Of a stretch of DNA of 64,000 nt, positions 23,513 to 34,230 are shown piece by piece. This DNA is from Lycorma delicatula (lineage: Eukaryota > Arthropoda > Insecta > Hemiptera > Fulgoridae): NCBI RefSeq assembly GCF_047948215.1, contig NC_134465.1, positions 17,628,022 through 17,692,021 of the forward strand. The letters run 5' to 3'. A program made the translations under genes and the position numbers. The notes under the pieces are model-generated. The model searched no databases. It was not told the origin of the DNA and saw only the letters and a program-made list of their open reading frames with translations. Each line of letters opens with the position of its first letter. Within the stretch, counting starts at the first letter, position 1.

Positions 23513-24545
23513 AAGAGTATTTGGACAATATTTATATGTAAAAAATTAAAGTAAACGTGCAAAAACATATAAAAATTCAATACGTCAACCTCAGCCCGCG
23601 GAAAAGCCAGCCGAAAATATAAATTACTCGTATCGATGGAAAGGGGAGGTTATGGGCCACGCATAGGCACCCCGATGTCCGATGCGAGACTGTTTCGGTA
23701 TCGGCGCAACACTGGCACGGCGCACTCAGTGAATAACAGCGACGGCGCGAGAACCTCTACCGCTGCTTATTACGCCTCATGTCACAGAGCGATGTTGAAC
23801 AAAATTGTCGTCGAATATTAGTCGAAATAAATATTATATATCATTTAGTATCTGTTTTATGTTAAAATTAAATTTATTACGCGGTCAACGTCTCGTTTTT
23901 ATTTCAATCCGATACACTAAAAGCGACTCGCTGACATACAGTCCGAGCAATTTATCTGCAGAGTTGGCCAAATGAAGGAACTAAAATTTTCTTTTGGAAA
24001 AAGAAAATTTCAGTTTTGTTCAAAAGTTTCTGAGTCACACCGTTTGTCACTTTCTTGTGTTATTTTTCTCTTTTGTGTTTGAGTTTTTGGCAGAGATTCA
24101 CTCGACTCGCAAACGGGGATCTTCAACAAATTTATTTATTTACAATAAATTGGAGAAAAAATAACTAAAAGACTGGAAATAAGCCGAAAAGTACTCTATT
24201 TGACTACTTTCTATCCAAACTCAAATTTATATCTACATAAAACGCACAAAAAATAATTCTAAATAACCATTCTTTTCCCAACTATCTTTACACATTTTGG
24301 ATGTTTTTTTTTCAAAATTATGTAACCGGTTATCAAAAAAAAAAAAAAAAATATGTATTTTAAAATAGTCGTGAGTTATTTTTAAAAATTAAAAAGATAC
24401 ATATAATTTTCAATATGAATACAAAAAATTGATGTGACGGGAGTTGAAGTTATTAAAAAAAAAAAATAATCTCGACATTAATTATTACAAAGAGTAAAAT
24501 TCACGAATTAAATAAGAATAATAAACCATTTGTTGTAAGATGTAA

Positions 24546-24766
24546 ATGCGGTCATTTTATAACTTATACGGTCAGCTCGCCGATACGACTTTGTTTACGT
24601 TACTGGGAGCGGGTTGGCGGGGAGGGAGCACAGCGCAGAACGGCCAAAACTGGCGCTCTCGCTCGTTTCCATTCAGTGTAGCTCAAGACTTAGGCGTCGA
24701 TAGCGCGGTGATTCGTGTGTTTCTGTTTAGAGTTTGTCGAGACGGTTATTTAATAATTAATTAATC
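24546..24766 (+). repeat. RepF, duplicated GC-richer segment, copy 2
   Basis: Direct repeat of 23288-23512, about 1.26 kb downstream. The interval holds AT-rich sequence and a GC-richer patch at 23590-23820 with an incidental 61-codon ORF. No reverse transcriptase or transposase was recognised between the copies. Confidence 0.75.
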
Positions 24767-25159
24767 GAAGTTATTTAATATTTTTATCGCAACAAGTTAT
24801 TATGTTATAATAAATCGACTGCAAGCCGGAAAATCAATTATCCAAAAACCGACCGCATATTTTTAGAATTTTTTTATGTATTTTACATATGGTAGATCCG
24901 AATTACATTAAATTACTTTTTTCTTCGGTTTATCGATAAAAACAGTTTCACTAACGAATTATTTTTTTTTACTTTGATATAAAAACGAATGGAATATAAT
25001 ACAGCTGGCCCGTAAATTACAACGGGGTTTAAACGGGGTTTTTTTGTTTATAATTTTTCTTTTTTCTTTCAGAAATTAAAGTCCCTAGTCGGGAAATTTA
25101 CAATCGCGCAGCGAATCAAAATAATTAAATTTTATTTTGTAAACCGTCATTCATTAACC

Positions 25160-26110
25160 GAGTAGCAAAGCGTATACCGCCGTCATTTCAGAGTAAGTAA
25201 AGATCCTTCAGAAAACAAGATCGGTAATCTTGCTCAAGGTTTTCGACAACAGAATGGTGTAAGTGATATTTCACGTGCCGGTTGACCGCGTTTAGCCAGG
25301 ATAAATGCAAATTCTGTACGAGTTTAAGAAGGTATCAAGGCATCGACAACTCGAAGACAATCCGCTGGACTCTGCATAACTTGCGCGTTATTTTAGCGCA
25401 TTTTACACGGTTTGTATCTTTGTCTATTTAAAATTCAACCGGTATATCCGATAACACTTGCCGATTATCGGCAAAGAGTAGACCTGGAATTATCGACAAA
25501 CGATTAGGGAAGAACATGAATTTATTGAGAATTTCATCTTGTCTGATTAAGTACATTTTCATCGGAATGAGTTTGTCAACGGGCATAAATGCAGAATTTG
25601 ATGAATCAAAAATCCACAAGCTGTGGACCGGCGTGAATTGTATTCTATTAACCGCACAGTTTGATGAGGCATTATCTAAACAGAAATTATTGGATCTTTT
25701 ATTTTTCAAAGATGCAAACGGTGACACAATCATGATCACTGATCCACGTATTCGGGATACGCTGGAAAATGATTTACGTCCTTTTGTGAAAAATAAATTC
25801 AAAATATAGATTCGGGAAGATGCCGTACTGCTGAAGTAACGATTCGACTTCTAAGAGAAATTTTTGGGGAGCGCTTAATTTTGAGATCTGCAAAAAAGTG
25901 GCCGCCATGCTCCCTTGATTTCACATTTCTTCTTGTGAAGGCATCTAAAAGAGACGTTGTACGTAAATAAACTGCAGGCTATCAAACGATGAATTCGAGA
26001 AAAAATTATTGCCCTACGCCCGGCGAACTTAAGCTCTTATGAAAAATATCTTTGCGAGGATCGTTTAAGGATGTTATTTTCCTTATATAATAAAAACAAA
26101 TTTCCCAACA
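25160..26110 (+). mobile_element. Tc1/mariner-like transposase remnant
   Basis: Decayed but ordered blocks occur on the plus strand: FRQQNGVSDISRAG near 25240-25280, then FFKDANGDTIMITDPRIRDT and LENDLRPF near 25705-25790, equivalent to the family block FFEDxxGxxVTV...YxxML. After them come TIRLLREIFGERLI near 25835-25880 and KKWPPCSLDFTFLLVKASKR near 25898-25955, the last catalytic region with D in SLDF. The long plus ORF at 25516-25809 is partly this gene in frame at its end. An antisense 124-codon ORF is a shadow. No TIRs were found. Confidence 0.7.
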
Positions 26111-26275
26111 TTAAGTTCTATTAAAAACCAACAAAAAAAATCGATAAAAAGTAATAGTTTGCTTAAACACCGTCGATACTTACGAATCACTCTGTAAAAG
26201 CAAGCCCAATTTCAATTTTTTTACGGCATTTATGAAATTCAAAGATATGTTGCGTCAAGTGCAGTATTCATGCCA

Positions 26276-26445
26276 GCCTCCGTGGCGCGAGTGGTAGCAT
26301 CTTGGCCTTTCATTCGGAAGTCCCGGGTTCCCTGACTGGAATCCCGGTCAGGCATGGCATTTTCACACACGCTAAAACTCGTTCAGCTCTTCCTCTGAAG
26401 CAATACGTAACAGCGGTCCCGGAGGTTAAACAAAAACGAAAAAGA
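26276..26445 (+). repeat. SINE2 copy
   Basis: It begins CCTCCGTGGCGCGAGTGGTA (A box). The B box is disrupted (GGGTTCCCTGACTGGAATCC). It then carries GTCAGGCATGGCATTTTCAC and the tail CCTCTGAAGCAATACG and GGTCCCGGAGGTTAAAC. It is related to 15530-15689 and to a fragment at 51710-51785. Confidence 0.85.
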
Positions 26446-26981
26446 AAAAAGTGCAGATACAAACGGAAAAAATCCATAATAATATTTCTTTAAGAAATAA
26501 AAATGACGTATACCTTAAATATAAACTGGTAAACCAATATTAAAAATAACTTTATAAATAAAATATTACGATTATAATTATTATAAAACTGCTGTTACTA
26601 CTTCCTTGATAAAAAAAATAAAGAAAAAATGTAATTGTACTAATGATTAGGTAATAAATTAATTATTTATGCAATTTTCATCGCAATGAAAGATAACTAA
26701 TTAAAATTTATGAATTATTTTATTAATAATCTACTAAAATTAAATAAATTATTACTTAATAAGGTCGATTATTAAAAAAAAATATTTCTTACAGAGAATA
26801 ATAAAAAAATTAATCTATTACATAAAAATAAATTTTATCTATAAATTTTTCTTAGAATGCTTATTTAATTATAATATTACATAACCGAAATAAAAAACCA
26901 ACAATTATCAAAATTCTAGTTTTTATTCGTGCGTCAACCAACAATAACTTCCAATCAAAAAATTTCCAATTATTACTACTA
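26446..26981. other. AT-rich spacer
   Basis: Very AT-rich, with no ORF or repeat of note. Confidence 0.6.
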
Positions 26982-27149
26982 ATTCAGTGTGAGCAACATA
27001 AAATCGAACCCGTAACGAAACCGCTATTTAACACTATATATGAAAGACTCTCACACATCTAGCGCGACTAGTGAATGTATAAGTTACTACTGATTGTTGC
27101 TGCCGTTTGTCCGGTGGTTACGTGTAAAGTGCAGTTGTGTTTGCGTAAA

Positions 27150-27449
27150 CCCTACCGGGTTGGTCTAGCGGTGAACGCGTCTTCCCAAATCAGCTGATTT
27201 CGAAGTCGAGAGTTCCAACGTTCAAGTCTTAGTGAAGTCGGTTATTTTTACACGGATTTGAATATTACATCGTAGATACCGGTGTTCTTTGGTAATCGGG
27301 TTTCAATTAACCGCACATTTCAGAAATAGTCGACCTGAGACTGTACAAGACTACACTTCAGTTACATTCATACATATTATCCTCATTCATCCTCTGAAGT
27401 AATACCTGAACGGTAATTCCCGAAGGCTAAACAAGAAAATAAAAGAAAT
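27150..27449 (+). repeat. SINE1 copy with 17-bp target duplication
   Basis: A 300-bp SINE1 (A box TGGTCTAGCGG). It is flanked by AGTTGTGTTTGCGTAAA (27133-27149) and AGTTGCGTTTGCGTAAA (27450-27466), one mismatch. It is inserted near the 5-prime end of the transposase gene. Confidence 0.95.
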
Positions 27450-28120
27450 AGTTGCGTTTGCGTAAAACGACTTATTCAACCCAGAAGAGGATAGCTATAG
27501 TTGAGGCTTTTCCGGATCGTTTGAAGAATCACGTCAAGTATTCGTAGAATAATTTCCGAGTGCCTGATCTCAGCGAAGAGTAGCATACACGATTTAGATA
27601 ATAAAAATGGCGTACAACAGATTCGGTTTCAAATGCAAAACGAAATAGGCAACTCCTGTTACGATTCCATAGGCCATTGCCGATATTGAAAACAGAATTA
27701 TTGCCGGTTCAAAAAAATCACTACGTAAGTTTTCTCAACAATCTAGGGTTAAATACACATCTTGTCGTAAAATTTTTCATAAATTAAAATTGAAACCGTA
27801 CCGCATTACAACTGAAGGAGACAGAAAAACCGAAACGACTTGATTATTGCAACTGGATTCTCGAAAACATTGTCGGTGAACCGGTAGACCAGATGTCGTA
27901 TTCGTGACACACGAGGCACGGTTTCATTTATCCGGCCGTGTTAATTTACAGAACACCTTACACAAGTTTACCTTATAATTTCCAAAGAATTCTACGCCCG
28001 ATCGACTGATAATGAAAAAGAATACAGCTTTTTACAATAAGACGGAGCAACGTGTCGCACATAAAACTCTTCACTGAATTGCATTCGTGCAGCTTTCACA
28101 AATGAACGAGCTATCATCAG

Positions 28121-28198
28121 AGGAAAAAATCGCAACTACACAACTCTGGGAAATGTTCCTCAACTTTTCACAGAGTTGTGTAGTTGCGATTTTTTCCT
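28121..28198. repeat. Perfect 28-bp inverted repeat with 22-nt spacer
   Basis: The left arm at 28121-28148 (AGGAAAAAATCGCAACTACA and eight more bases) is exactly complementary to 28171-28198. It lies inside the transposase remnant and replaces the expected third catalytic region. Confidence 0.95.
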
Positions 28199-28679
28199 TT
28201 GAGGCTATTTAAAGGAGAAAGTATGAATCTAATCCCCGCAATATTGATGAACTGAAGGTGAATATTCAACAAGAAATCAACCGATCGACAACAACGTTTT
28301 GCATCACGACTCTCAATATGATCAGTCGAGCACAAAAGCGCATCGATGCCCAGGATGGTCGGTTTGAAAATCTTTTGTAACAATAAAGTAAAAAAAAGCA
28401 ATATTTATATTACGTTTTATGTTTTTTCTTTATCCGTATAGTTCATAAAATGCCCAACATAACCTACCAATTAACTCCAACTTCATAACTCCAACATAAC
28501 CTACCGATTCTGCAGCGGTTACGTTACGGGTTCGGTTTCATGTTGGTCACCCTGGTATTTCATACACTATAAATTAATTACCCGATGATATTTCAGGAAA
28601 AGTTATCGTTTATCACCCGCCAAAATTCATAAAAAAATTTATAATGCAAAAATAATAAGTGAAAAATGTTTCATACGAT

Positions 28680-29335
28680 TTCTTTTTTGGGGTGGGAGTA
28701 ATTTATAATGAAGTTTTACAGTAAAATGATATCATTGTATGTTTAAACCGAAAGAAAACTTTAAAAATTAAAAAAACTTGATTTTTTCCTCCCACACCTC
28801 CAAAATCACCTTCCAAGAATATCGTTTGTTTTTTACATTTGCTATGTTAAGTGGAAGATGTTAAAAAAAACTTTACTGAAAAACGCATAACCGATAAAAA
28901 TTTATACCGAAGATTACTTTTTTTGGTGGAGGTATGGGGGTGAATTATAATGAAATTTCATTGTAATATTATTAAAAGATTAAATAAACCAAAAAAAAAA
29001 TTTTAACTTTTATCGACTCCCACACGCCCGTCATTAACCCCAAAGTTTGGTCGCTTGCACTACTTCTATGAAGAAAAAATTCGGCTAAGAAAAATACAAT
29101 TAATAAAAAGATAGCTTTTATCATTTGTGAAGGGGGAATTTCAGGCAGATTTTTATTAAAATGGTTAAGAAAAGCACTCGCGCATGTACTGAGTTTCTGT
29201 TTGCAAAATTTTGAGAAAACCGTCTCCATATACACGAATCTCTGTACAAAATTTCATCAAAATCGATTTATCCAGTTAAAAGTTATTAAGCTTCAACAGG
29301 ACAATCCAAGTACATACGTACGTACGAGCATTACC
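28680..29335 (+). repeat. Interspersed repeat RepE, copy 2 with extension
   Basis: 29015-29335 matches 18960-19335. The leading part (28680-29015) has two related blocks, TTTGGGGTGGGAGTAATTTA with ATGAAGTTTTACAGTAAAAT and TTTGGTGGAGGTATGGGGG with ATGAAATTTCATTGTAA. Their complement recurs near 39410-39600. Non-coding; the 87- and 105-codon ORFs here are incidental. Confidence 0.65.
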
Positions 29336-30164
29336 CCCTCTTTTATTTTTTTTTTCCCCGGGTTAAAAAACGTCGAGAAATGAAAATCCCATACCCCATT
29401 TTTTGATTGATTACCGTACTTTCCTCTTGGCAGCGTAGCTCTAGAACTACGATGACAAGAAATAAAAGGAACCCTCAGTAAGAATATCAAACGACTTAAG
29501 ATAATTGTTAGAAATTTCAGTTTATTTTTTAACCGCGTGAAATCTCTTATTAAAATACAACCCCGGTGAATAAATAACAAAAGAAAAACCTCTTCCAAAA
29601 TGGAAGACAAATAATAAGTCGTATTTGAAATATCAAAATCTTCCGAAGAAAAGCTTTTTTATTTAATTTATTCATTTATAATTTGATGAAATAATAAAAA
29701 ATAAAATAACGAGTAGAAGCTAAATATAAGAGAATCAAGTTTCACTCACAACTGCAACTTGCTGCATAAACGCGTATGAAAAATACACCAAAACAAAATC
29801 AAAAATTACACCAAAACAAAATGTTCACATGTATAGTTTCAGTTACACTACTACAACATATCTAAGTTCAATGAAATTGATTTAATAATTTTAAAGCCAT
29901 TTTTCCAGCCACAGAATTTTATAAATAGGCTTATAGGTATATAAGGAAAACACAATTTAAGCGAATTATATTTTCGTACTCCTTACACCTTAAAATGTAA
30001 AAAAATTTCAATCCTCCCCATAAGACCGAACGTATTAGCATACTATTCTTCGAAAAGTCGGTAAAAACTTTTCTAGAAATTTTATTTTTTTCGTTTTATT
30101 TAATTAATTTTATTAATTTTTTTTTTATTACTAAAATACATCCTAATATGAAGATTACAAAAAA
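29336..30164. other. Region without recognised gene
   Basis: AT-rich; no repeat or coding region that I can support. Confidence 0.5.
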
Positions 30165-30700
30165 GTAACTTTTCCACCTTAAAGTTAAGAAAAACTTCAA
30201 ATTTACTCGATACGATAATAGTCGCATGTGAAAAAGAGTTTCACGTATTTAGCACACATCTTACAATGCCAACAACATTTTGGTCTTCCCTTGCCGTAAG
30301 GGTTGGTCATATGAAAATTATTTCAGACAAAAGTTTTAGGTAATGTTTAGAGAACCAACGACAACTTTAAACCGATTCGATATTGCGCATATTAAGGGAG
30401 GTATGACTTTTTTTTCAAAACCTCATATTTTCCACCCCCTGGGACAATGATTGGTGATATCAAAAGACTTTATTTAGATAAGTTTTAGGCCCTTATCCAA
30501 AGAATAGTGGGAAGTTTAAACGAGTTCGATAATTCATTTAATAAGCAAGTTATAGTGATATTTTGTTTTTTCGTAAAAGCCACCCATTGCCACCCCGATG
30601 GTCCGATTTTGTCCATTAACGAACTCGACCGAGATTTTGGGTCGTTATATTTTATGTATCAATTTGAAAGTGATTAGCGCAAAATTACGGCAGTTATGGT
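30165..30700 (+). repeat. Interspersed repeat RepC, copy 1
   Basis: It matches 49155-49465: TTCCACCTTAAAGTTAAGA, TGCATGTGAAAAA-type phrase, CAACATTTTGGT, GTAAGGGTT, TTTTAGGTAATGTTTAGAG and AGGTATGA. Non-coding. Confidence 0.75.
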
Positions 30701-30717
30701 GTCCACATGAAAGTGAA

Positions 30718-30748
<31 letters not shown>

Positions 30749-31257
30749 TAAACTCTTAAATAAATGTATATATAAATAAACTTAAAATAAATGTAAACTT
30801 TTGAACTAACGGTGGTTTTGCGGTCTGGGGGATGTGAAATGCGAAGATATATGGAAATTTTCCGGAAGTCGAATCATGGTACCCATTACAATAGGTAGCT
30901 TTCTTATGAAATCTACGTAATATAATTGAGATTTTCATTGTAATGAACTGTTATATAAAACTTAAATAGGTACTTTCTTCAAGTGCTGTTATATGTTTTG
31001 CAGTTCATAGATAATTCCATACAAAGTTAAAAAAAAATAACGCGACGAGATAATTAACTTTTAGTTTATTTTTATATTAAACACATCAAATTAAAAATGC
31101 ATCCTAAAGAGCTTACAAATAAAACTTAAGTATTATTGTAAACATACAATAATTAGATAAGGCTTGTTAAGAAAAATTACGTGATTCGCCAATCTGTATA
31201 AAAACTGTTAAACGATAAAATTTTATGTTAAATTTCTGACACCGGTCATTTTTCCTG

Positions 31258-31505
31258 ACCTTCTCTTTTTCCTGTTAGCCTCCAGAGGAATTACCATTCA
31301 GATATTACTTCAGAGGATGAGTGAGGTTGATATGTACGAGTGTAAATTAAGTGAAGTCTTGTACAATCTCAGGTCGATCGTTCCTGAGGTGTATGGTTAA
31401 TTGAAACCCAACCAAGATCAAAAAGCAACTGCCTTTACTAGGACTTCAACGCTGAAACTCTCGACTTCCAATTCAGCTGATTTGGGAAGACGCGTTCACC
31501 GTTCA
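31258..31505 (-). repeat. SINE1 copy, head-truncated
   Basis: Reverse orientation. The tail complement TTTTTCCTGTTAGCC is at the left, and the copy stops at GACGCGTTCACCG, so the A box and first 20 bases of the head are missing. Confidence 0.88.
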
Positions 31506-31589
31506 ACATCTACTTGAATGAATGGAACAAAACGCTAACCAGAGTAGCATTACATTACAGTAACAGAATGAATCCAAATCGCACGACAA

Positions 31590-31904
31590 TCTCTCAGGAG
31601 ATGATTCAATAGCCAAAAATAAGGGAAAAAGTTCATATAAACATAGGCCAGAAAATTGTTTTTTAGCGAGTTTCGGCTCGCGAAACATTTAGCCCTGCTT
31701 TCTATTCCTTCCGTGAAACTAAACCGTACTAAAATTCTTGAGATACAAATCGAGGGGTAAATTTGGTGCTTCTTTACGGTTTTTGATCTAAGAAATTGAA
31801 TAAAAGCGGTCCCAGATCTCTACCTCGCTAATGTTTCACGAAAAACGAGGTAAAACACGAAAACGTTTTGTTTTACGGAAAATACACTTTTTCAAGTTTG
31901 AATA
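31590..31904 (+). repeat. Interspersed repeat RepA, left part, interrupted by an R1-like element
   Basis: It shares AAACATTTAGCCCTGCTTTC, TCGAGGGTAAATTTG-type and AAAGCGGTCCCAGATC phrases with other RepA copies. The repeat continues after the insertion at 32811-32990 (TTTGTAGAGAATTTTATTCT). Confidence 0.75.
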
Positions 31905-32800
31905 GTAAGCAAGGCTAGGAGAACGGCTGATGTTCTAGCCAAGCTGATGCGGAATCGGGGTGACCCAACCACCAGAAGAAGGAGACTTCTTGCTTCGGTG
32001 GCACGGTCGGTCTACCTGTACAGGGCACCGGTTTGGGCTAGGGCTCTTAGTACTAGGTGGCCAGGGAGTTCCTGGACGGCTTGCAGCGGGTGCTGGCTTT
32101 GCGGATCGCACGTGCCTATAGGACGGTTTCCAGCGAGGCCGTGTTTGTCATCGCCGGGGTGCCGCTCCTGAGTCTCATGGCGGAGGAGAGGGCGATGAGA
32201 CGACCGGGTGCTTTGCCGAGTGTCGCTCGCGATCGGCTTATCGGGCAGTGACAAGAGAGGTGGCAGGCGTCACAGACAGGTGGATGGACGAGATCGCTCA
32301 TCCCAGACATCAAGACCTGGATAGGGAAGAAGTCCGGAAACCTGTCGTACGAACTCACTCGGTTTCTGAGCGGCCACGGTCGCTTTGGCGCTTACCTGCA
32401 TAGGACTGGGAAAAGAGCTTCCCGTCTATGTAGGTATTGTGCCATCTATGTAGGTAGTCGTCGATTACCCGGAACACATGGTCTGGTCGGGGCGCTGGTA
32501 TGATGTACGGCGCCCAGTAGTCGAGAAGTTCGGGGAGTCGGTGGCCGAAAGCGTGATCATCAAGATGCTCGAGTCGGAGGCCGCCTGGAAAGCCGTAGCT
32601 GCTACGGTAGCCGTATCCTACGGCACTGTTCGCGGTAGGGAGGCGGACGAGAGCGAGTAGAGGTTGTCTGATCCCTGCTCGTCCCCGTGCACGTTTGCTT
32701 CTGTTTGTTGCAGAGGAGGTGATCTTTTGCAAGGTGGGGACCGAGTTAAACTTAAAAAGCGGGTCCGGTCTCCACCTAGTACAATTGCAAAAAAAAAAAA
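31905..32800 (+). mobile_element. R1-clade non-LTR retrotransposon, 5-prime truncated
   Basis: A GC-rich block ending in a 13-base A run, flanked by AAGTTTGAATA (31894-31904) and AAGTTTGGATA (32800-32810). Translation in alternating frames gives KARRTADVLAKLMRNRGDPT and TRRRRLLASVARSVYLYRAP (31915-32035), then EFLDGLQRVLALRIARAYRT and VSSEAVFVIAGVPLLSL (32063-32175), typical of the thumb and C-terminal region of R1/TRAS/Waldo-like reverse transcriptases. WYDVRRPVVEKFGES and IIKMLESEAAWKAVAA (32490-32610) follow, matching the segment after the CCHC finger. The RT catalytic domain is missing and frameshifts occur near 32050, 32170 and 32390. Confidence 0.85.
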
Positions 32801-32810
32801 AGTTTGGATA

Positions 32811-32990
32811 AAATAGTTTTGTTAATTTAGCGATAAAAATTTCTAGTTAACTTTGTAGAGAATTTTATTCTGAGAAAATTTACGTAAATAACATCTATTT
32901 AAATTAAGCACCGATTTGAGAAATTCAACCTCAATCGTTAAGAAAACACATAAACTGAATCGGAAAAGTGATACTAAAGAACAGAATGCA
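32811..32990 (+). repeat. RepA, right part after the retrotransposon insertion
   Basis: TTTGTAGAGAATTTTATTCT with GAGAAAATTTACGTAAATA corresponds to 13746-13780 and 38756-38790 in uninterrupted copies. Confidence 0.7.
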
Positions 32991-33152
32991 CCACATAATT
33001 CTAAAGTATGTTGTACAATAGAAAGTTATTGTATCGCCACGAATGGTTCTGATTAATCATTTTCCTCACTAGTTCTTTTTCTATTTCAGACTATTTAATT
33101 TTTACCAAATTTCTTCTCTGATCACATTCAAAATATCACCAACCTTCGAAGA

Positions 33153-33186
33153 TGTATGTATATATATATATATATATATATGTTTT

Positions 33187-33243
<57 letters not shown>
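33153..33243. repeat. (TA)n microsatellite at the left of the palindromic element
   Basis: A long TA tract, which resumes at 34201-34225 on the other side of the palindromic element. This suggests insertion into the tract with a TA target. Confidence 0.95.
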
Positions 33244-33249
<6 letters not shown>

Positions 33250-34194
33250 GTGTTTCTAAAATGGTTCTATACTTTTTCGGACTCTATTCGTAAAATTAAA
33301 CAAAAAACATCCTTAGGAAAAATGGCAATTTTTCTTAGTTTTCCCTCTGTCCGCCATTTTGTCGTTTTTATATAAAAATGTATATCTCAAGTTCGGATAG
33401 ACGAATCACATTAATATTTGGTAATAAAGTTTTAAAATTAGCAAAATAACAGGAATTAAATACCTTCGCAAATTACAAAATGGCGGCCATGTTTATTTTT
33501 CAATCCGTTATATCTCCATAAATATTAGTTTTATCAAACTTGTTTGTATTAGTTTTATCATAACTCATGTTATTTGGTAAAATATTAAGCCTTTTATTTT
33601 AAACAAAATGACATTTTATTATTTAAAATCGGTTAACAAATAGTCGAGTTACGGGAGAAAATTGATCTTTAATTTTGCCATAATTATTAGGTCTATTATT
33701 GAGAGAAAATTATTATTTAATTCGATAATAATTTACAATACTAGAATTAACAGTAAATAAAAACAATTAATATTTAATCAAATTGCACGTAAAGTGGAGT
33801 ACATGAAAATAGACGCAAAATTACATCAATTTTCTGCCAGAAATCGGTTAACCGATTTTCAAAAATAAAATGTCATTTTGTTGAAAATAAAAGGCGCAAT
33901 ATTTATGGAGATATAACGGATTGAAAAAAAACAACATGGCGGCCATTTGTAATTTGCGAAGGCATTTAAGTCCTGATTTTTTGCTAATTTTAAAACTTTA
34001 TTACCAAGACGCTTATAAAATATTAATGCGATTCGTCTATCCAAACTTGAGATATAAATTTTTATATAAAAGTAACAAAATGGCGGACAGTGGAAGAACG
34101 AAGGAGAAATTTCCATTTTTCCCAAGGATATTTTTTGTTTAATTTTACAAGTAGAACCCGAAAATGTATAGCCATTCCACCATTTTAGAAACAC

Positions 34195-34200
<6 letters not shown>
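33244..34200. mobile_element. 957-bp near-palindromic MITE with arms over 400 bp
   Basis: The left end TACATAGTGTTTCTAAAATG equals the reversed right end TACAGAGTGTTTCTAAAATG with one change. Similarity then continues inward: TTCGTAAAATTAAACAAAAA, CGCCATTTTGT, TATCTCAAGTTCGGATAGAC, AAAGTTTTAAAATTAGCAAA, TACCTTCGCAAATTACAAA, ATGGCGGCCAT, ATCCGTTATATCTCC, AAACAAAATGACATTTTATT, AATCGGTTAAC and AAAATTGAT. The arms run from 33244 to about 33705 and about 33775 to 34200. The left arm has an extra partial duplication near 33520-33590. It is flanked by TA repeats on both sides. ORFs of 165 and 73 codons here are palindrome shadows. Confidence 0.9.

Positions 34201-34225
<25 letters not shown>

Positions 34226-34230
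<5 letters not shown>

Larger units (their letters stand above)
26982..28555 (+). mobile_element. Tc1/mariner-like element with TIRs, decayed, carrying a SINE
   Basis: TIRs of about 45 bp: CAGTGTGAGCAACATAAAAT on the left and CAGGGTGACCAACATGAAAC on the reversed right, both continuing CGAACCCGTAACG and AACCGCT. Net length without the SINE is about 1.26 kb. The transposase reads KTTYSTQKRIAIVEAF near 27465-27515, then KKSLRKLSQQSSVKYTSCRK near 27705-27765, HEARFHLSGRVNLQN near 27905-27955 (first D region), KEFYARSTDNEKEYSFLQ near 27985-28035 with DGATCRT (second D), and VYESNPRNIDEL-like sequence near 28215-28250. It ends with the C-terminal block ISRAQKRIDAQDGRFENLL near 28320-28378. Stops and frameshifts are common, and the region before the last D is replaced by a perfect inverted repeat (28121-28198). 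Confidence 0.85.

Noticed and set aside
25428..25802. 124-codon minus-strand ORF
   Set aside because: Antisense shadow of a decayed transposase whose family motifs read on the plus strand.
26276..26345. Possible tRNA gene at the SINE2 head
   Set aside because: Repeated at 15530-15689 with a 3-prime SINE tail, and the B box here is broken.
32012..32732. Overlapping 80-125-codon minus-strand ORFs
   Set aside because: GC-rich antisense shadows of the R1-clade retrotransposon tail.
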